A stretch of DNA of 64,000 nt from an uncultured Coriobacteriaceae bacterium (GCA_944321435.1 CALULH010000006.1:62001-126000), one strand, 5' to 3'; counted from the stretch's first letter, positions 37,410-49,823 are shown. Numbers and translations: made by a program. Notes: a model not told the origin generated them from the letters alone.

Positions 37410-37465
37410 TTGATATATCAATAGTTGATATATCATGTAATAGAAGGATACAGAGCCGCTGTCAA
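37410..37465 (-). promoter_or_regulatory. marR promoter with two tandem operators
   Basis: On the minus strand, TTGACA (37465-37460) and TATTAC (37442-37437) are spaced 17 bases. Immediately downstream lie TTGATATATCAA (37410-37421) and TTGATATATCAT (37425-37436), 15 bp centre to centre, covering the start point. This suits repression by the MarR dimer encoded next. Confidence 0.75.
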
Positions 37466-37512
37466 GAACCAGATAGGTCCTTACCGAATCTTTACGATTC
37501 CCTAACAGAGAC

Positions 37513-37541
37513 TTGACTAAAGCGCGGTAAGAATGTAGATG
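37513..37541 (+). promoter_or_regulatory. Promoter of the small membrane protein gene
   Basis: TTGACT at 37513-37518 and TAGATG at 37536-37541 have 17-base spacing. AGGAGGAGG follows 20 bases later, ahead of the ATG at 37574. Confidence 0.55.
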
Positions 37542-37573
37542 AATGCATATCTTGAAATGAGGAGGAGGCAGCC

Positions 37574-37831
37574 ATGCATGTGTACAACGGCCTCACCAGT
37601 CAGCACGAGAGCGAGTTCACCGGCATCAAGGGGCTGATCCTGCGCTACACGGGCACCACCTACGCGCTCATCCTCCTGAGCCTCTTCATCAAGGCGCTCA
37701 CCTTCGGCATCGGCGCACCGTTGGCAGGGCCTTTGAACGTGGCGTCCGCCGTAGTGATGATCGCCGCGTTTGTAACCTTCCCCCTGCGCCGTCACTGGCG
37801 CAAACAGCAAGAGAGCGTTTCCGCAGCGTAG
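37574..37831 (+). CDS. Small two-TM membrane protein, uncharacterised
   Basis: The 85-residue protein has a soluble N-terminus (MHVYNGLTSQHESEFTG), two hydrophobic helices (about residues 30-47 and 53-70), and a basic end (FPLRRHWRKQQ) that suggests a cytoplasmic C-terminus. A very strong GAGGAGGAGG and its own promoter argue that it is real. It is divergent from the marR exporter operon, so a linked role is possible. I do not recognise the family. Confidence 0.7.
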   Translation: MHVYNGLTSQHESEFTGIKGLILRYTGTTYALILLSLFIKALTFGIGAPLAGPLNVASAVVMIAAFVTFPLRRHWRKQQESVSAA

Positions 37832-37940
37832 CGGTATCAATCTTCAGATTTTGCAACACCTCCGGCACGGGGGCGCGGCCGCCCCTTACGCACGGCGAGC
37901 CCCGAGGCGCCAGCAGCATCCACCGCGCATCGCCTTACTG

Positions 37941-37980
37941 AAAAACAGCCTTTACGAGCCAGCGCGTTCGTAAAGGCTGT
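37941..37980 (-). terminator. Intrinsic terminator after ligA
   Basis: ACAGCCTTTACGA at 37945-37957 pairs perfectly with TCGTAAAGGCTGT at 37968-37980. On the minus strand five U follow. It also faces the end of the small membrane gene and may stop both strands. Confidence 0.75.
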
Positions 37981-38070
37981 CTCGCTATGTACGGCGGCAT
38001 GCGCTTTGCAAACCGCACGCCCCCTTGCCCCCTTGGTCGATGCGCCCGGATCGCGCGCTTTATCGAGGGC

Positions 38071-40671
<2,601 letters not shown>

Positions 40672-40694
40672 TCACCCCGTGGAGGCACGCGGGC

Positions 40695-40901
40695 CTACTT
40701 GCCCTCGTCCTCCTCGATGGCGGCGTCGATAACCGCGCGATAGGCAGCCTGCTCGGCCTCCTTGATGCGCAGCTTCTCAGCCCAGGCATCCATGGGATGG
40801 GTGCCCCAGACCTCGGCGAACGCCTTGGCGCCCACAAAGGCCAAACCTGCGACGACCGCGATGAGGCCCACGAGGATCGCCGGAACGACAACGTAGATCA
40901 T
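40695..40901 (-). CDS. Short membrane-anchor protein in the rnfB position
   Basis: The 68-residue protein has one N-terminal TM helix (about residues 3-29, MIYVVVPAILVGLIAVVAGL...) followed by ~40 charged residues ending AIEEDEGK. It has no cysteine. It occupies the slot where rnfB stands in rnfCDGEAB operons, and the helix followed by a KAFA-like turn resembles the RnfB membrane anchor. The [4Fe-4S] and ferredoxin domains of RnfB (normally 200 residues or more) are absent, and a terminator follows. AAGGAGG overlapping the rnfA stop sets ATG 40901. Identity as a reduced RnfB is inferred. Confidence 0.6.
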   Translation of the reverse strand: MIYVVVPAILVGLIAVVAGLAFVGAKAFAEVWGTHPMDAWAEKLRIKEAEQAAYRAVIDAAIEEDEGK

Positions 40902-40913
40902 GCGCAATCCTCC

Positions 40914-41504
40914 TTACACGAACAGACCAGACACGGCGCCGTTGATACCCACGAAGGCCAGCGCCATGAGCGCGGCGGTGAGCACCGAGATGGGCAGACC
41001 GCGCAGCGCAGCGGGCACCTGGGCGTCGTTGACGCGCCCGCGCAGCGTGGCGAAGAGCACCACGGCGATAAACGCGCCCAGACCGGCGCCGATGGCGGTG
41101 CCGGCACCCACATCAAAGGTGCAGTCCGCCTCGGCGATGGAAAGCGGGCAGGCAAGGAGGCACGCGTTCAGCGCAATGGCCGTGCAGATGACCATGGCGT
41201 CGCGGCGCTCCTCAAGCGGCTTCTTCGCAGCGAGCATGCCGCCTACGAGGAACACCACGGCAGAGGCCACCATGAGATACACGATGGGAGCCAGGTAGGA
41301 GATCCCCCACGGCTGCAGCAGCAGGTAGTACAGGGGCCAGCCCAGGATGCCCGATACGGCGGTAGCTCCCCAAAGGCCCAGGCCGAAACGCACGGACTCC
41401 TCCGGGCGCAGCGCGAGCACCATGACGCTCGCCATGCCCACCAACTGCACGAAGACCAGGTTGTTGTCGAGCGCGGCGGTGAAAAGCGCGTTCAGGAACT
41501 CCAT
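40914..41504 (-). CDS. rnfA: Rnf complex subunit A (Cys-depleted variant)
   Basis: This 196-residue integral membrane protein with six TM helices aligns without gaps to E. coli RsxA through its second half (VVLFATLRGRV...VPAALRG) and its first (LDNNLVFVQLVGMASVM). The two cysteines that in RnfA/NqrE bind the membrane [2Fe-2S] cluster are replaced. The first (LGLCPFM) is Ala (VGMASVM). The second (TNCAVLG) is Ala with a Cys one residue later (LNACLLA). Its start overlaps the rnfE stop (TAATG). Confidence 0.9.
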   Translation of the reverse strand: MEFLNALFTAALDNNLVFVQLVGMASVMVLALRPEESVRFGLGLWGATAVSGILGWPLYYLLLQPWGISYLAPIVYLMVASAVVFLVGGMLAAKKPLEERRDAMVICTAIALNACLLACPLSIAEADCTFDVGAGTAIGAGLGAFIAVVLFATLRGRVNDAQVPAALRGLPISVLTAALMALAFVGINGAVSGLFV

Positions 41505-42151
41505 TACTCCTCACCTCCGTCAGATGCGGCGGACGCCTTGAACAGGCCGCCCTCCAGGCTCTGCACGAACACGGCAACCAGCGTGAGCACCAGCAGCGAT
41601 CCGGCAGGCTTTCCGAAGACGGCAACCGGCGTCTCGGCGAGCTCGGTCATGGTCAGGCCGAAGATCTCGCCGGTGGCGAGCATGCCGTTAACAAGGCCGG
41701 TGAACGTAAGCGTGGCGAGCACGGCGACCGCGCCCAGAACGCCCGTCGCAACGCCGCCCTTGGCGGGTACAACCACCATGTCGCTCTTGGCCACGAAGGT
41801 CATGGCGAGGGCGTTGGTGGCGGCCAGCGGCAGGTACATGCCCAGGGCAACCTGGACTGCGGGGTCGATCAGATAGACGGCCAGGTCGAGCAGCGCAACC
41901 ACGGCGGCGCTGATCATGAGCGCCACGGGAATGCGCGTGACCCAGTTGGTCAAACGGTTGATGAGCGGCATGGCAAGGGCCATGACCACAATCGCAACAG
42001 CGGAGACAGCGCCGATCGCAAAGCCCTGCTCGAGCGTGTTGGCCACCGCAAGGCCCGGAAGCGAGCCCGCGACGACCAGGAACACCGGACTCGAGAGGGT
42101 CTTCTCAAGGCGCGCCTGGCGCTGTGCCGCAATGTAGGGGTGCAACGCCAT
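41504..42151 (-). CDS. rnfE: Rnf complex subunit E (Cys-depleted variant)
   Basis: This 215-residue membrane subunit homologous to RnfE/NqrD has six TM helices. The position of the first cluster cysteine (family LGLCPLLAV) reads AGSLPGLAV, and the second (family TNCIVVG) reads TNALAMT. Both [2Fe-2S] ligands are therefore missing. Family members are usually similar in length. ATG 42151 follows GGGAGGG. It is 1 base after rnfG and overlaps rnfA, so it is tightly coupled in the operon. Confidence 0.88.
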   Translation of the reverse strand: MALHPYIAAQRQARLEKTLSSPVFLVVAGSLPGLAVANTLEQGFAIGAVSAVAIVVMALAMPLINRLTNWVTRIPVALMISAAVVALLDLAVYLIDPAVQVALGMYLPLAATNALAMTFVAKSDMVVVPAKGGVATGVLGAVAVLATLTFTGLVNGMLATGEIFGLTMTELAETPVAVFGKPAGSLLVLTLVAVFVQSLEGGLFKASAASDGGEE

Positions 42152-42152
42152 G

Positions 42153-42725
42153 TTAGTTCCCTCCCAACTGCTGATAAGCCTGAATGGCGATGTTGACATC
42201 CTCGATCACCGCGGTGGAGGTGAAGGTGGCGCCGGACACGCCGTCCACATGGGCCGCGTCGCCGGTGGCGTCCTCGATAGTGACGCCGGTATCGGTCGCG
42301 GTACCCGCGAAGCTGGCCAAGTAATCCTCGGCCAGGGCGTTGGTGCCGATGCCGTCGGTCTCGGAGTGGCTTACGATCTGCACACCCACCACGCCGGTGG
42401 AGTCGATACCCACCATGAGGCGCACGAGACCGGCATAGCCCTGGCTCTCGACCTCGAAAACGTATCCGCCGGTATCGGCCTGGTAAACGGAGACGAGGCC
42501 CTCGATGTCGGGGGCGGAGACGCTGGTGAACGAACCGGCGTCGGGGAACAGAAGCGCGCGCTGCTCGCCGCCCTGGGCCTGCTCAAGGCGAGCGTCGGCC
42601 TCGGTCAGGGCGTCGGTTGCCGCGAAGCGGGCACCGGAGACAACGAGCGTGCAGACGACCGCGACGACGAGCACCGCGAGAAACGAGTACCCGAAACGGT
42701 CGCGACGGGGTTTAGGCGAGGGCAC
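42153..42725 (-). CDS. rnfG: Rnf complex subunit G (FMN-binding)
   Basis: The 190-residue protein has one N-terminal TM helix (YSFLAVLVVAVVCTLVV) and an extracytoplasmic FMN-binding domain. The flavin is attached covalently to the Thr of SGATFTS near residue 175, so this motif is intact. I choose GTG 42725 because GGGAGG stands 8 bases before it; the frame could begin 10 codons earlier. It overlaps the end of rnfD by 14 bases. Confidence 0.9.
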   Translation of the reverse strand: MPSPKPRRDRFGYSFLAVLVVAVVCTLVVSGARFAATDALTEADARLEQAQGGEQRALLFPDAGSFTSVSAPDIEGLVSVYQADTGGYVFEVESQGYAGLVRLMVGIDSTGVVGVQIVSHSETDGIGTNALAEDYLASFAGTATDTGVTIEDATGDAAHVDGVSGATFTSTAVIEDVNIAIQAYQQLGGN

Positions 42726-43644
42726 GCTTAACACCTCCCTCAGGCTTGGGAGCACAGAGCTTGTCGATCAGCGGAACGAGCATGTTCATGAACAGGATGG
42801 AGTAGGCAACGCCCTCCGGAGCGCTCGCGAAGAAGCGCACGAAGGAGGTGATGAGGCCGCACCCCACGCCGAACACAACCTTGCCGGTCTGCGTCATGGG
42901 CGTGGTGGTGTAGTCGGTGGCCATGAAGAAGGCGCCCAGCGCAAGACCGCCGGAGAGCAACTGCGCCAGCACGTCGTTGCCGGTGATGAGGCTCATGACC
43001 GCCACAACGCCGACGAACGGAAGCGTGGCCCAGGCGTCGACGATCCTCATGACGAGCAGGAACACATAACCGATGAGGAGCGTGATGATGCAGGTCTCGC
43101 CCAGCGCGCCCGCATGGTTGCCCAGAAGCAGGTCAAGATAGCTATGGTTGAAGGTGCCCGCCGTCATCTCGGCCAGCGGAGTTGCCCCGGTGATGGCGTC
43201 AAGCGGCGTGCCCTCGGGCGCGGGATAGCTGCCCAGCGCCGACGGGAAGGCCACCATCAGGAAGATGCGGCCGGCCACCGCCGGGTTGAACACGTTGCAA
43301 CCGATACCACCGAAGAGCATCTTGACCACCACGATGGCGAATGCGGTACCCAGGGCCGCGATCCAGAAGGGGCAGTCGGCCGGCAGGGTCATGGCGAGCA
43401 GCATGGCCGTGACCACGCACGAGAAATCGTCCGCCGTGGACGGACGACGCTGGATGAGGCAGCACAGGTGCTCGCACACGAGCGCCGTGGCGATGCACGC
43501 CAGAACCAGGATGGGCGCGCCCAGACCGTAGAGCACCGTTGCGGCGATCACGGTCGGCAGCAGGGCCAGGCACACGCACCCCATGATCTTGGGAGTGGAG
43601 TCCTTCCCCATGAAATGGGGGGAGCCCTCGACGATGAGCTTCAT
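42712..43644 (-). CDS. rnfD: Rnf complex subunit D (ion-translocating core)
   Basis: This 310-residue, roughly ten-TM subunit homologous to RnfD/NqrB has the covalent FMN site at the Thr of DAITGATPL, intact. GCNVFNPAVAGRIF and the MATDYTTTPMT region match the family core. It is the presumed Na+ or H+ channel of the complex. Its start codon is 1 base after the rnfC stop. Unlike RnfA and RnfE here, it keeps its cofactor site. Confidence 0.94.
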   Translation of the reverse strand: MKLIVEGSPHFMGKDSTPKIMGCVCLALLPTVIAATVLYGLGAPILVLACIATALVCEHLCCLIQRRPSTADDFSCVVTAMLLAMTLPADCPFWIAALGTAFAIVVVKMLFGGIGCNVFNPAVAGRIFLMVAFPSALGSYPAPEGTPLDAITGATPLAEMTAGTFNHSYLDLLLGNHAGALGETCIITLLIGYVFLLVMRIVDAWATLPFVGVVAVMSLITGNDVLAQLLSGGLALGAFFMATDYTTTPMTQTGKVVFGVGCGLITSFVRFFASAPEGVAYSILFMNMLVPLIDKLCAPKPEGGVKRALA

Positions 43645-43645
43645 G

Positions 43646-44986
43646 CTACTTACCTCCCTTCGCTTCGTCGGCCAGGCGACGCGTCTCGGTGCGGTAGAAC
43701 GCCTTGCCGTTGCGGATGGAATCGTTGATGCGGCGATGCGCCGGGCACGCGTACGTGCACGAGCCGCAGTCCATGCAGTTCATAACGCCCAGCTCGTCGA
43801 GCGCCAGCAGGTTCTTGTTGGCAGAGGCAACCGCCAGGCCCGTCGGGTTCAGGCTCAAGGGACAAGCGCGCACGCAGCGGCCGCACTTGATGCACGGCGT
43901 CGCCTCGGGCAGCACCGCTAGATCGTCCCAGCACAGGATGGCGTTGTTTGCCTTGAGGACCGGGCAGTCGAGGCTGGAGATGGCGCGCCCCATCATGGGA
44001 CCGCCCATAAGCACCTTCTTGGGATCCTTGACCAGGCCGCCCGCCGCCTCGATGACGTCGCGCACGTTCATGCCGATCGGCACGCGGTAGTTGCCCGGGT
44101 TCTTCACGCAGTCGCCCGCGACGGTGATGGTCTTGCGCACCAACGGCTCGCCGTAGCGGAAGTACTCCTCCACGCGCGAAACCGAGGTCACGTTCATCAC
44201 AAGGCAGCCCGCGTCCACAGGCAGGCCGCCCGCGGGAACCGCGCGGCCCGTAGTCGCCATAATGAGGACCTTCTCGCCGCCGGCGGGGTACTTGGTGGGA
44301 ACCGCCATGACCTCGACCTTGTCGCCCACGCCCTTCTCGGCGATGGTCTTGTTGAGCAGCTCGACGGCCTCGGGCTTGTTGTCCTCGATGCCGATAACCG
44401 CACCCGGGATCTCAAGCGCCTCGATGATGCGGGAGCAGCCGTCGATGATGCGGCCGGGATGCTCCATCATCTGACGGAAATCCGAGGTGATGAACGGCTC
44501 GCACTCCATGCCGTTGACCACCAGGTAGTCGAACTTCTTGCCCTCGGGCGCCTTCATCTTGAACCACGTGGGGAACGAGGCGCCGCCCAGGCCCACCACG
44601 CCGGAAGCGCGCACGCAGTCGATGAACTCGTCCTTCGTGCTGTAGCTGGGCTTGACGATGGACGGATCCTGCTCCATCTTGCCGTCGCCCTCGATCTCGA
44701 CCACGGGCGCGGTCTGGCCGGTGGGCAGCTGCTCGGTGGCGACCGAGGTCACCGTGCCGGAGATGCTGGCGTGGATGGGCGCGCACAGGCCCGTTCCATC
44801 GCCGATCAGCGTTCCCACGTAAACGTGGTCGCCCACGGAGACACAAGGCGTGCACGGCGCGCCGATGTGCATGTTCAGCGGAATGCGCACCTGCTGGGGC
44901 GGCTCAACATACACAACGGGGCAGTCGCGCGTGTCCTTGTGCTGCGGCGGATGAACTCCGCCCTTTGTCTTGTGCAGCGAGAACAT
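43646..44986 (-). CDS. rnfC: Rnf complex subunit C (NADH-binding, 2x[4Fe-4S])
   Basis: The 446-residue peripheral subunit has an N-terminal barrel-sandwich domain (GGVHPPQHKDT), the Gly-rich FMN/NADH region (GLGGASFPTWFK...GKKFDYLVVNGMECEP) and two complete cluster motifs CIKCGRCVRACP and CMDCGSCTYACP near residues 370-425. It should exchange electrons with NAD(H). It is the first gene of the operon. The ~250 bases upstream include an AT-rich stretch (about 45090-45200) that probably holds the promoter, but no element is clear. Confidence 0.95.
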   Translation of the reverse strand: MFSLHKTKGGVHPPQHKDTRDCPVVYVEPPQQVRIPLNMHIGAPCTPCVSVGDHVYVGTLIGDGTGLCAPIHASISGTVTSVATEQLPTGQTAPVVEIEGDGKMEQDPSIVKPSYSTKDEFIDCVRASGVVGLGGASFPTWFKMKAPEGKKFDYLVVNGMECEPFITSDFRQMMEHPGRIIDGCSRIIEALEIPGAVIGIEDNKPEAVELLNKTIAEKGVGDKVEVMAVPTKYPAGGEKVLIMATTGRAVPAGGLPVDAGCLVMNVTSVSRVEEYFRYGEPLVRKTITVAGDCVKNPGNYRVPIGMNVRDVIEAAGGLVKDPKKVLMGGPMMGRAISSLDCPVLKANNAILCWDDLAVLPEATPCIKCGRCVRACPLSLNPTGLAVASANKNLLALDELGVMNCMDCGSCTYACPAHRRINDSIRNGKAFYRTETRRLADEAKGGK

Positions 44987-45233
44987 GTACTCCCCTTACC
45001 GTTACTACTACAACGATGCCGTTGCGCCGGCGCAGATGCAGGTTGGCGAACACCCTGACCCCTTGTCGGCGAGACACAAAAACACCAGATATCGAGTTTA
45101 CAAGTTTTTCATAGCTTCTGCATCTGACAATTGCGTTTTTGCGTCCGACATGGCCCGCTGAGCTGCGGTTTTATATTCATTTGAGAATAATAACGCCGTA
45201 TGAAGGCCGCTCGTCGAGGCTGGTTTCGATATG

Positions 45234-45259
45234 AAAAAGCCCTCCCCGAAGGGAGGGCT
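45234..45259 (-). terminator. Intrinsic terminator after the HtrA gene
   Basis: AGCCCTCCC at 45238-45246 pairs with GGGAGGGCT at 45251-45259 around a CGAA loop. On the minus strand it continues into a run of U. It lies 46 bases past the protease stop. Confidence 0.85.
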
Positions 45260-45304
45260 CGAAGAAGAAGGACAGGTTACGCTTCGCCCGAAGGGGGGGT
45301 TTGA

Positions 45305-46882
<1,578 letters not shown>

Positions 46883-47082
46883 GTCTGCATCCTCTCAGTA
46901 TGATGCGCGGGCATCGCTCCTCCGCAACGCCCGCTTCGTTGGCCTGCCACAGGTATACCCCAATGAAACCCCACGTGATACGTACTTAAGCACGACTTAA
47001 TAGAGTTCGAGAAGTACCGTTATTCTTTTTCAGGTTTGTGGATGACCTTGCTTCAACACCTTACAACCTGACGGAACGGACG

Positions 47083-47176
47083 GGCATATCGTCCTGGCGC
47101 AGTTCTGCAGACGCAGAAGGCCCCGTTTCCGGGGCCTTCGTCGCGTCGAAGCTGTTTGAGCACAGGGTGATATGCC
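47083..47176. repeat. Structured repeat, copy 1 (about 94 nt)
   Basis: The outer arms GGCATATC and GATATGCC enclose CCTG/CAGG, GACGC/GCGTC and a central hairpin GAAGGCCCC/GGGGCCTTC. It matches 53128-53221 over its whole length, with paired base changes in the stems. It lies between the GlnR-like gene end and the HtrA gene start; the rest of that 349-base gap shows nothing else definite. Confidence 0.75.
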
Positions 47177-47231
47177 TGCGCCCCGCCCGCCAGTGGCGTC
47201 TCAACAAGGAGAGAAAGGAGCGCCTTCTCGC

Positions 47232-47900
47232 CTACTCTTTGAAGAGGTAGCCGACGCCGCGTACGGTGGTTATGTGGGCGGCAATCAGCGGGCCCACCTT
47301 GGAGCGGATACGGCGAATATGGACGTCGACGGTGCGGGTGCCGCCGCAGTACTCGAATCCCCAGACGCGGTGCAGCAGCACCTCGCGCGAGTAAGCGCGG
47401 TTGGGGTGCGTGGCCAGGAAGGCCAGGAGCGAGTACTCCATAAGCGTGAGGTCCACGGGCTCGTCGTCCAAGTAGACCTGGTAGGTTGCGAGGTTGATGA
47501 CCAGGTTGTCGATGCGCAGCACGTCGTCCACAGCGTAGGACTCTTCGTCGCCCAGCAGGCGCTGCGCGCGGGCCACCAACTCGTTCAGGCTGGCCGTCGG
47601 GCAGATGAAGTCGGCGCGGGCGTAGGCGGGCATGTGCAGCGCGGGGAGGCTCTCCTCCTCGACGATGAGGAGCATGGGGATGCTGCCGCGTTTGTCGAGC
47701 CACTGCGCCAGCTGCTCGATACGCTCGTTGCGGATGCCGTCCGCGTCCAGCACCATCAGGTCGAAATCGTGCGAGACGGACGGGGAATCGGGCGTTGCTA
47801 GATAGACCTCAACACCCAAGCTCGCGTTCAGCGAGCGCACAAAGTCATGATAACGGGTTGTACGCGCCATAAAGAGCACGTTCTTCTCAGCCACGGCCAC
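47232..47900 (-). CDS. GlnR-like orphan OmpR-family regulator
   Basis: The 222-residue protein has a receiver-like N-terminal half and an OmpR winged helix. The recognition region WGFEYCGGTRTVDVHIRRIRSKVG closely follows actinobacterial GlnR. The receiver keeps Asp in LMVLDAD but lacks the N-terminal acidic pair and the conserved Lys (the segment reads FICPTAS), so phosphorylation by a kinase is unlikely. No kinase gene is adjacent. I prefer GTG 47900, 5 bases after GAGGAGG; GTG 47906 abuts that site. It lies 67 bases downstream of a glnA-like gene, which supports a nitrogen role. Confidence 0.82.
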   Translation of the reverse strand: MAVAEKNVLFMARTTRYHDFVRSLNASLGVEVYLATPDSPSVSHDFDLMVLDADGIRNERIEQLAQWLDKRGSIPMLLIVEEESLPALHMPAYARADFICPTASLNELVARAQRLLGDEESYAVDDVLRIDNLVINLATYQVYLDDEPVDLTLMEYSLLAFLATHPNRAYSREVLLHRVWGFEYCGGTRTVDVHIRRIRSKVGPLIAAHITTVRGVGYLFKE

Positions 47901-47967
47901 ATGCACCTCCTCGGCAAAAGATGGCTTTTAGGATACCAAACAAGTTATTTTTATATCTGAAAAAGCC

Positions 47968-49305
47968 TTAAGAATCCGCTAGATACCGGTCGATTTCCCA
48001 GTCGGTCACGGCAGCGTTGAACTTGTTCCACTCATCGCGCTTCTTGCGCAGGAAGAACGAGTGGATGTGCTCGCCCAACGTCTCGTACATGAGCTGGGAG
48101 CTTTCAAATGCGTCAAGCGCCTCGCCCAGCGTACGGGGCAGCAAGGGATAGCCGGCCGCTGTGAGCTCGGCGTCGGTGCTTCCCAAAAGATCCGGCGTCT
48201 CGGGCGGCAGTTCCAGCCCCTCCTCGATGCCGCGCAGGCCCGCAGCCAACGTGACCGCGCAGGTGAGGTACGGGTTGGCCATGGGATCGGGCACGCGCAG
48301 CTCGATACGGGTGGAGAGCTGCTTGCCGGGCTTGTAGATGGGAATGCGGATCATGGCGGCGCGGTTGCGCAGGCCCCACGTGGCGTGCGTGGGGACCTCC
48401 CCGCCGCTGTTGTTGAGGCGCTTGTACGAATTGACCGTGGGGTTGGTGACCGCCATAAACTGCGGCGCGTACGCGAGGAGGCCCGCCATGTAGTGCTTAG
48501 CGACATCGGACAGGTGGTAGTGCTCGTCGTTCTCGCCCCAGAAGACGTTGTTGCCCTCATGGTCCAGAAGCGACTGGTACAGCAGCATGCCGCTGGAGCT
48601 CTGACCAGCGAGCGGCTTGGGCATGAACGAGGCGTGGATGCCCTTCTCGTACGCCTCGAAGCGGATCACGTACTTGGCGGTGGTGAGCGTGTCGGCAAAG
48701 GTGAGCGCCTCGGCATGGCGCAGCGACAGGCACTGCTGGCCCGGGCCCTTGGAGTGGTAGGAGTACTCGATGGGCACGCTCATCTTCTCCAACGAGGTCA
48801 CCGTGCGGCGGCGCAGGTCGAAGGCGGGATCGTCGGGCGTGAGGTCAAAATAGCCCGCCGAGTCCATGGCGGCGGTGCTGGTGCTGCTGGGGAAATAGTA
48901 GAACTCCAGCTTGCCGCCCACGTTCATGAGGAAGCCCATCTCCTCGGCCTTGCGGAACACGCGCTCCAGGCAGGCGCGGGGATCTCCGGCGAAGGGCTCG
49001 CGGTCGGGGGTGTAGATGTTGCAGAAGATGCGCGCCGTGTGCTGCTCCTTGTCGCGCCATGGCATGATCTGGAACGTGGTGGGATCCGGGAAGACCAGCA
49101 TGTCGGCCTCTTCCGGCGAGGTGAAGCCCTCGATGGACGAGCCGTCGAAGCCGATGCCCTCCTCGAAGGCAACCTCGAGGTCCTCCGGGCTGATGGCGAA
49201 GCTCTTAAGGCGCCCGATGACGTCGGCGAACCAGAGGCGGATAAACCGGACGTTACGCTCCTCGATGGTGCGCAGCACGAAGTCGATATTCTGACGCTGA
49301 TCCAT
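47968..49305 (-). CDS. Glutamine synthetase homologue lacking most metal ligands (GSI-like pseudoenzyme)
   Basis: The 445-residue type I glutamine synthetase fold starts at ATG 49305 after GAAAGGGG. Conserved parts include FDGSSIEGF, ASFMPKPL, NPTVNSYKRL, the flap Glu and RNR-like arginines. By ungapped alignment with the Bacillus enzyme, the metal ligands Glu129, Glu212, Glu220 and His269 (Salmonella numbering) are Lys (GGKLEF), Ser (YHSKGPGQ), Cys (GQQCLSL) and Leu (SSGMLLYQS). Glu131 and Glu357 remain. ATP-dependent glutamine synthesis is therefore doubtful. It may be a sensor or act on another substrate. A GlnR-like gene follows. Confidence 0.85.
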   Translation of the reverse strand: MDQRQNIDFVLRTIEERNVRFIRLWFADVIGRLKSFAISPEDLEVAFEEGIGFDGSSIEGFTSPEEADMLVFPDPTTFQIMPWRDKEQHTARIFCNIYTPDREPFAGDPRACLERVFRKAEEMGFLMNVGGKLEFYYFPSSTSTAAMDSAGYFDLTPDDPAFDLRRRTVTSLEKMSVPIEYSYHSKGPGQQCLSLRHAEALTFADTLTTAKYVIRFEAYEKGIHASFMPKPLAGQSSSGMLLYQSLLDHEGNNVFWGENDEHYHLSDVAKHYMAGLLAYAPQFMAVTNPTVNSYKRLNNSGGEVPTHATWGLRNRAAMIRIPIYKPGKQLSTRIELRVPDPMANPYLTCAVTLAAGLRGIEEGLELPPETPDLLGSTDAELTAAGYPLLPRTLGEALDAFESSQLMYETLGEHIHSFFLRKKRDEWNKFNAAVTDWEIDRYLADS

Positions 49306-49527
49306 GAGTCCCCTTTCACAGCATCTGCGGCACATGGTCGCGCGCCGCCGTACGCGACGCGAACAGTTGCCGTAAGTGTGCCACAACTATATTTCCTGGC
49401 TGTTTCGGTCATCCCGAGAAGGGATGGAGGACAGTGCGGCAGCGCCTCATCGCGCGGCCCGTGCAAAAGGGACGAGCGCATCGGGCGGAAAGAAGACCCC
49501 GCCTGCCGCGCGCATGCATCCTGCGGT

Positions 49528-49569
49528 AAAAATGCGGACGGGGCCGCAGGCGCAGCCCCGTCCCCGCAT
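49528..49569 (-). terminator. Intrinsic terminator of the feo operon
   Basis: ATGCGG-CGGGGC arms (49532-49544 and 49555-49569, with a small bulge) are followed on the minus strand by five U. It is 16 bases past the Cys-rich FeoB partner gene. Confidence 0.8.
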
Positions 49570-49584
49570 GCTCCGACCAGGGCC

Positions 49585-49770
49585 CTACAGCCCCTTGCCC
49601 AAGCGCTTCTCTATCTCAAGGGGATCCATGTGCGCCATGCAGGAGCCCTTGTGGGCGCACGTCCCCGCCTCCGAGCAGTCAGCGCATACGCCCTTGCGCC
49701 TTACGCGGAGCACGACGGCGGCGAGCGCGGCCGCGATCGCGACGAGGATAACGATATCGACGGGACCCAT
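49585..49770 (-). CDS. FeoB-associated Cys-rich membrane protein
   Basis: The 61-residue protein has a single TM helix (VDIVILVAIAAALAAVVL) followed by a cysteine cluster (GVCADCSEAGTCAHKGSC) and a short helix. This is the architecture of the small proteins found after feoB in many Firmicutes and Actinobacteria, thought to assist iron uptake. ATG 49770 with GGAGG is preferred to an upstream GTG. It has its own iron box at 49824, so it may be transcribed separately from feoB. Confidence 0.88.
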   Translation of the reverse strand: MGPVDIVILVAIAAALAAVVLRVRRKGVCADCSEAGTCAHKGSCMAHMDPLEIEKRLGKGL

Positions 49771-49823
49771 ACAGCCTCCTTTGCCAGCCTCCGCCATGTG
49801 GGGCGGCGGCAGTCCAGCTCTTC

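Noticed and set aside
47968-49305. Frameshift or sequencing error explaining the odd glutamine synthetase residues
   Set aside because: The frame is uninterrupted and the flanking motifs align without gaps. The four changes lie in separate blocks, so a local error cannot produce them.
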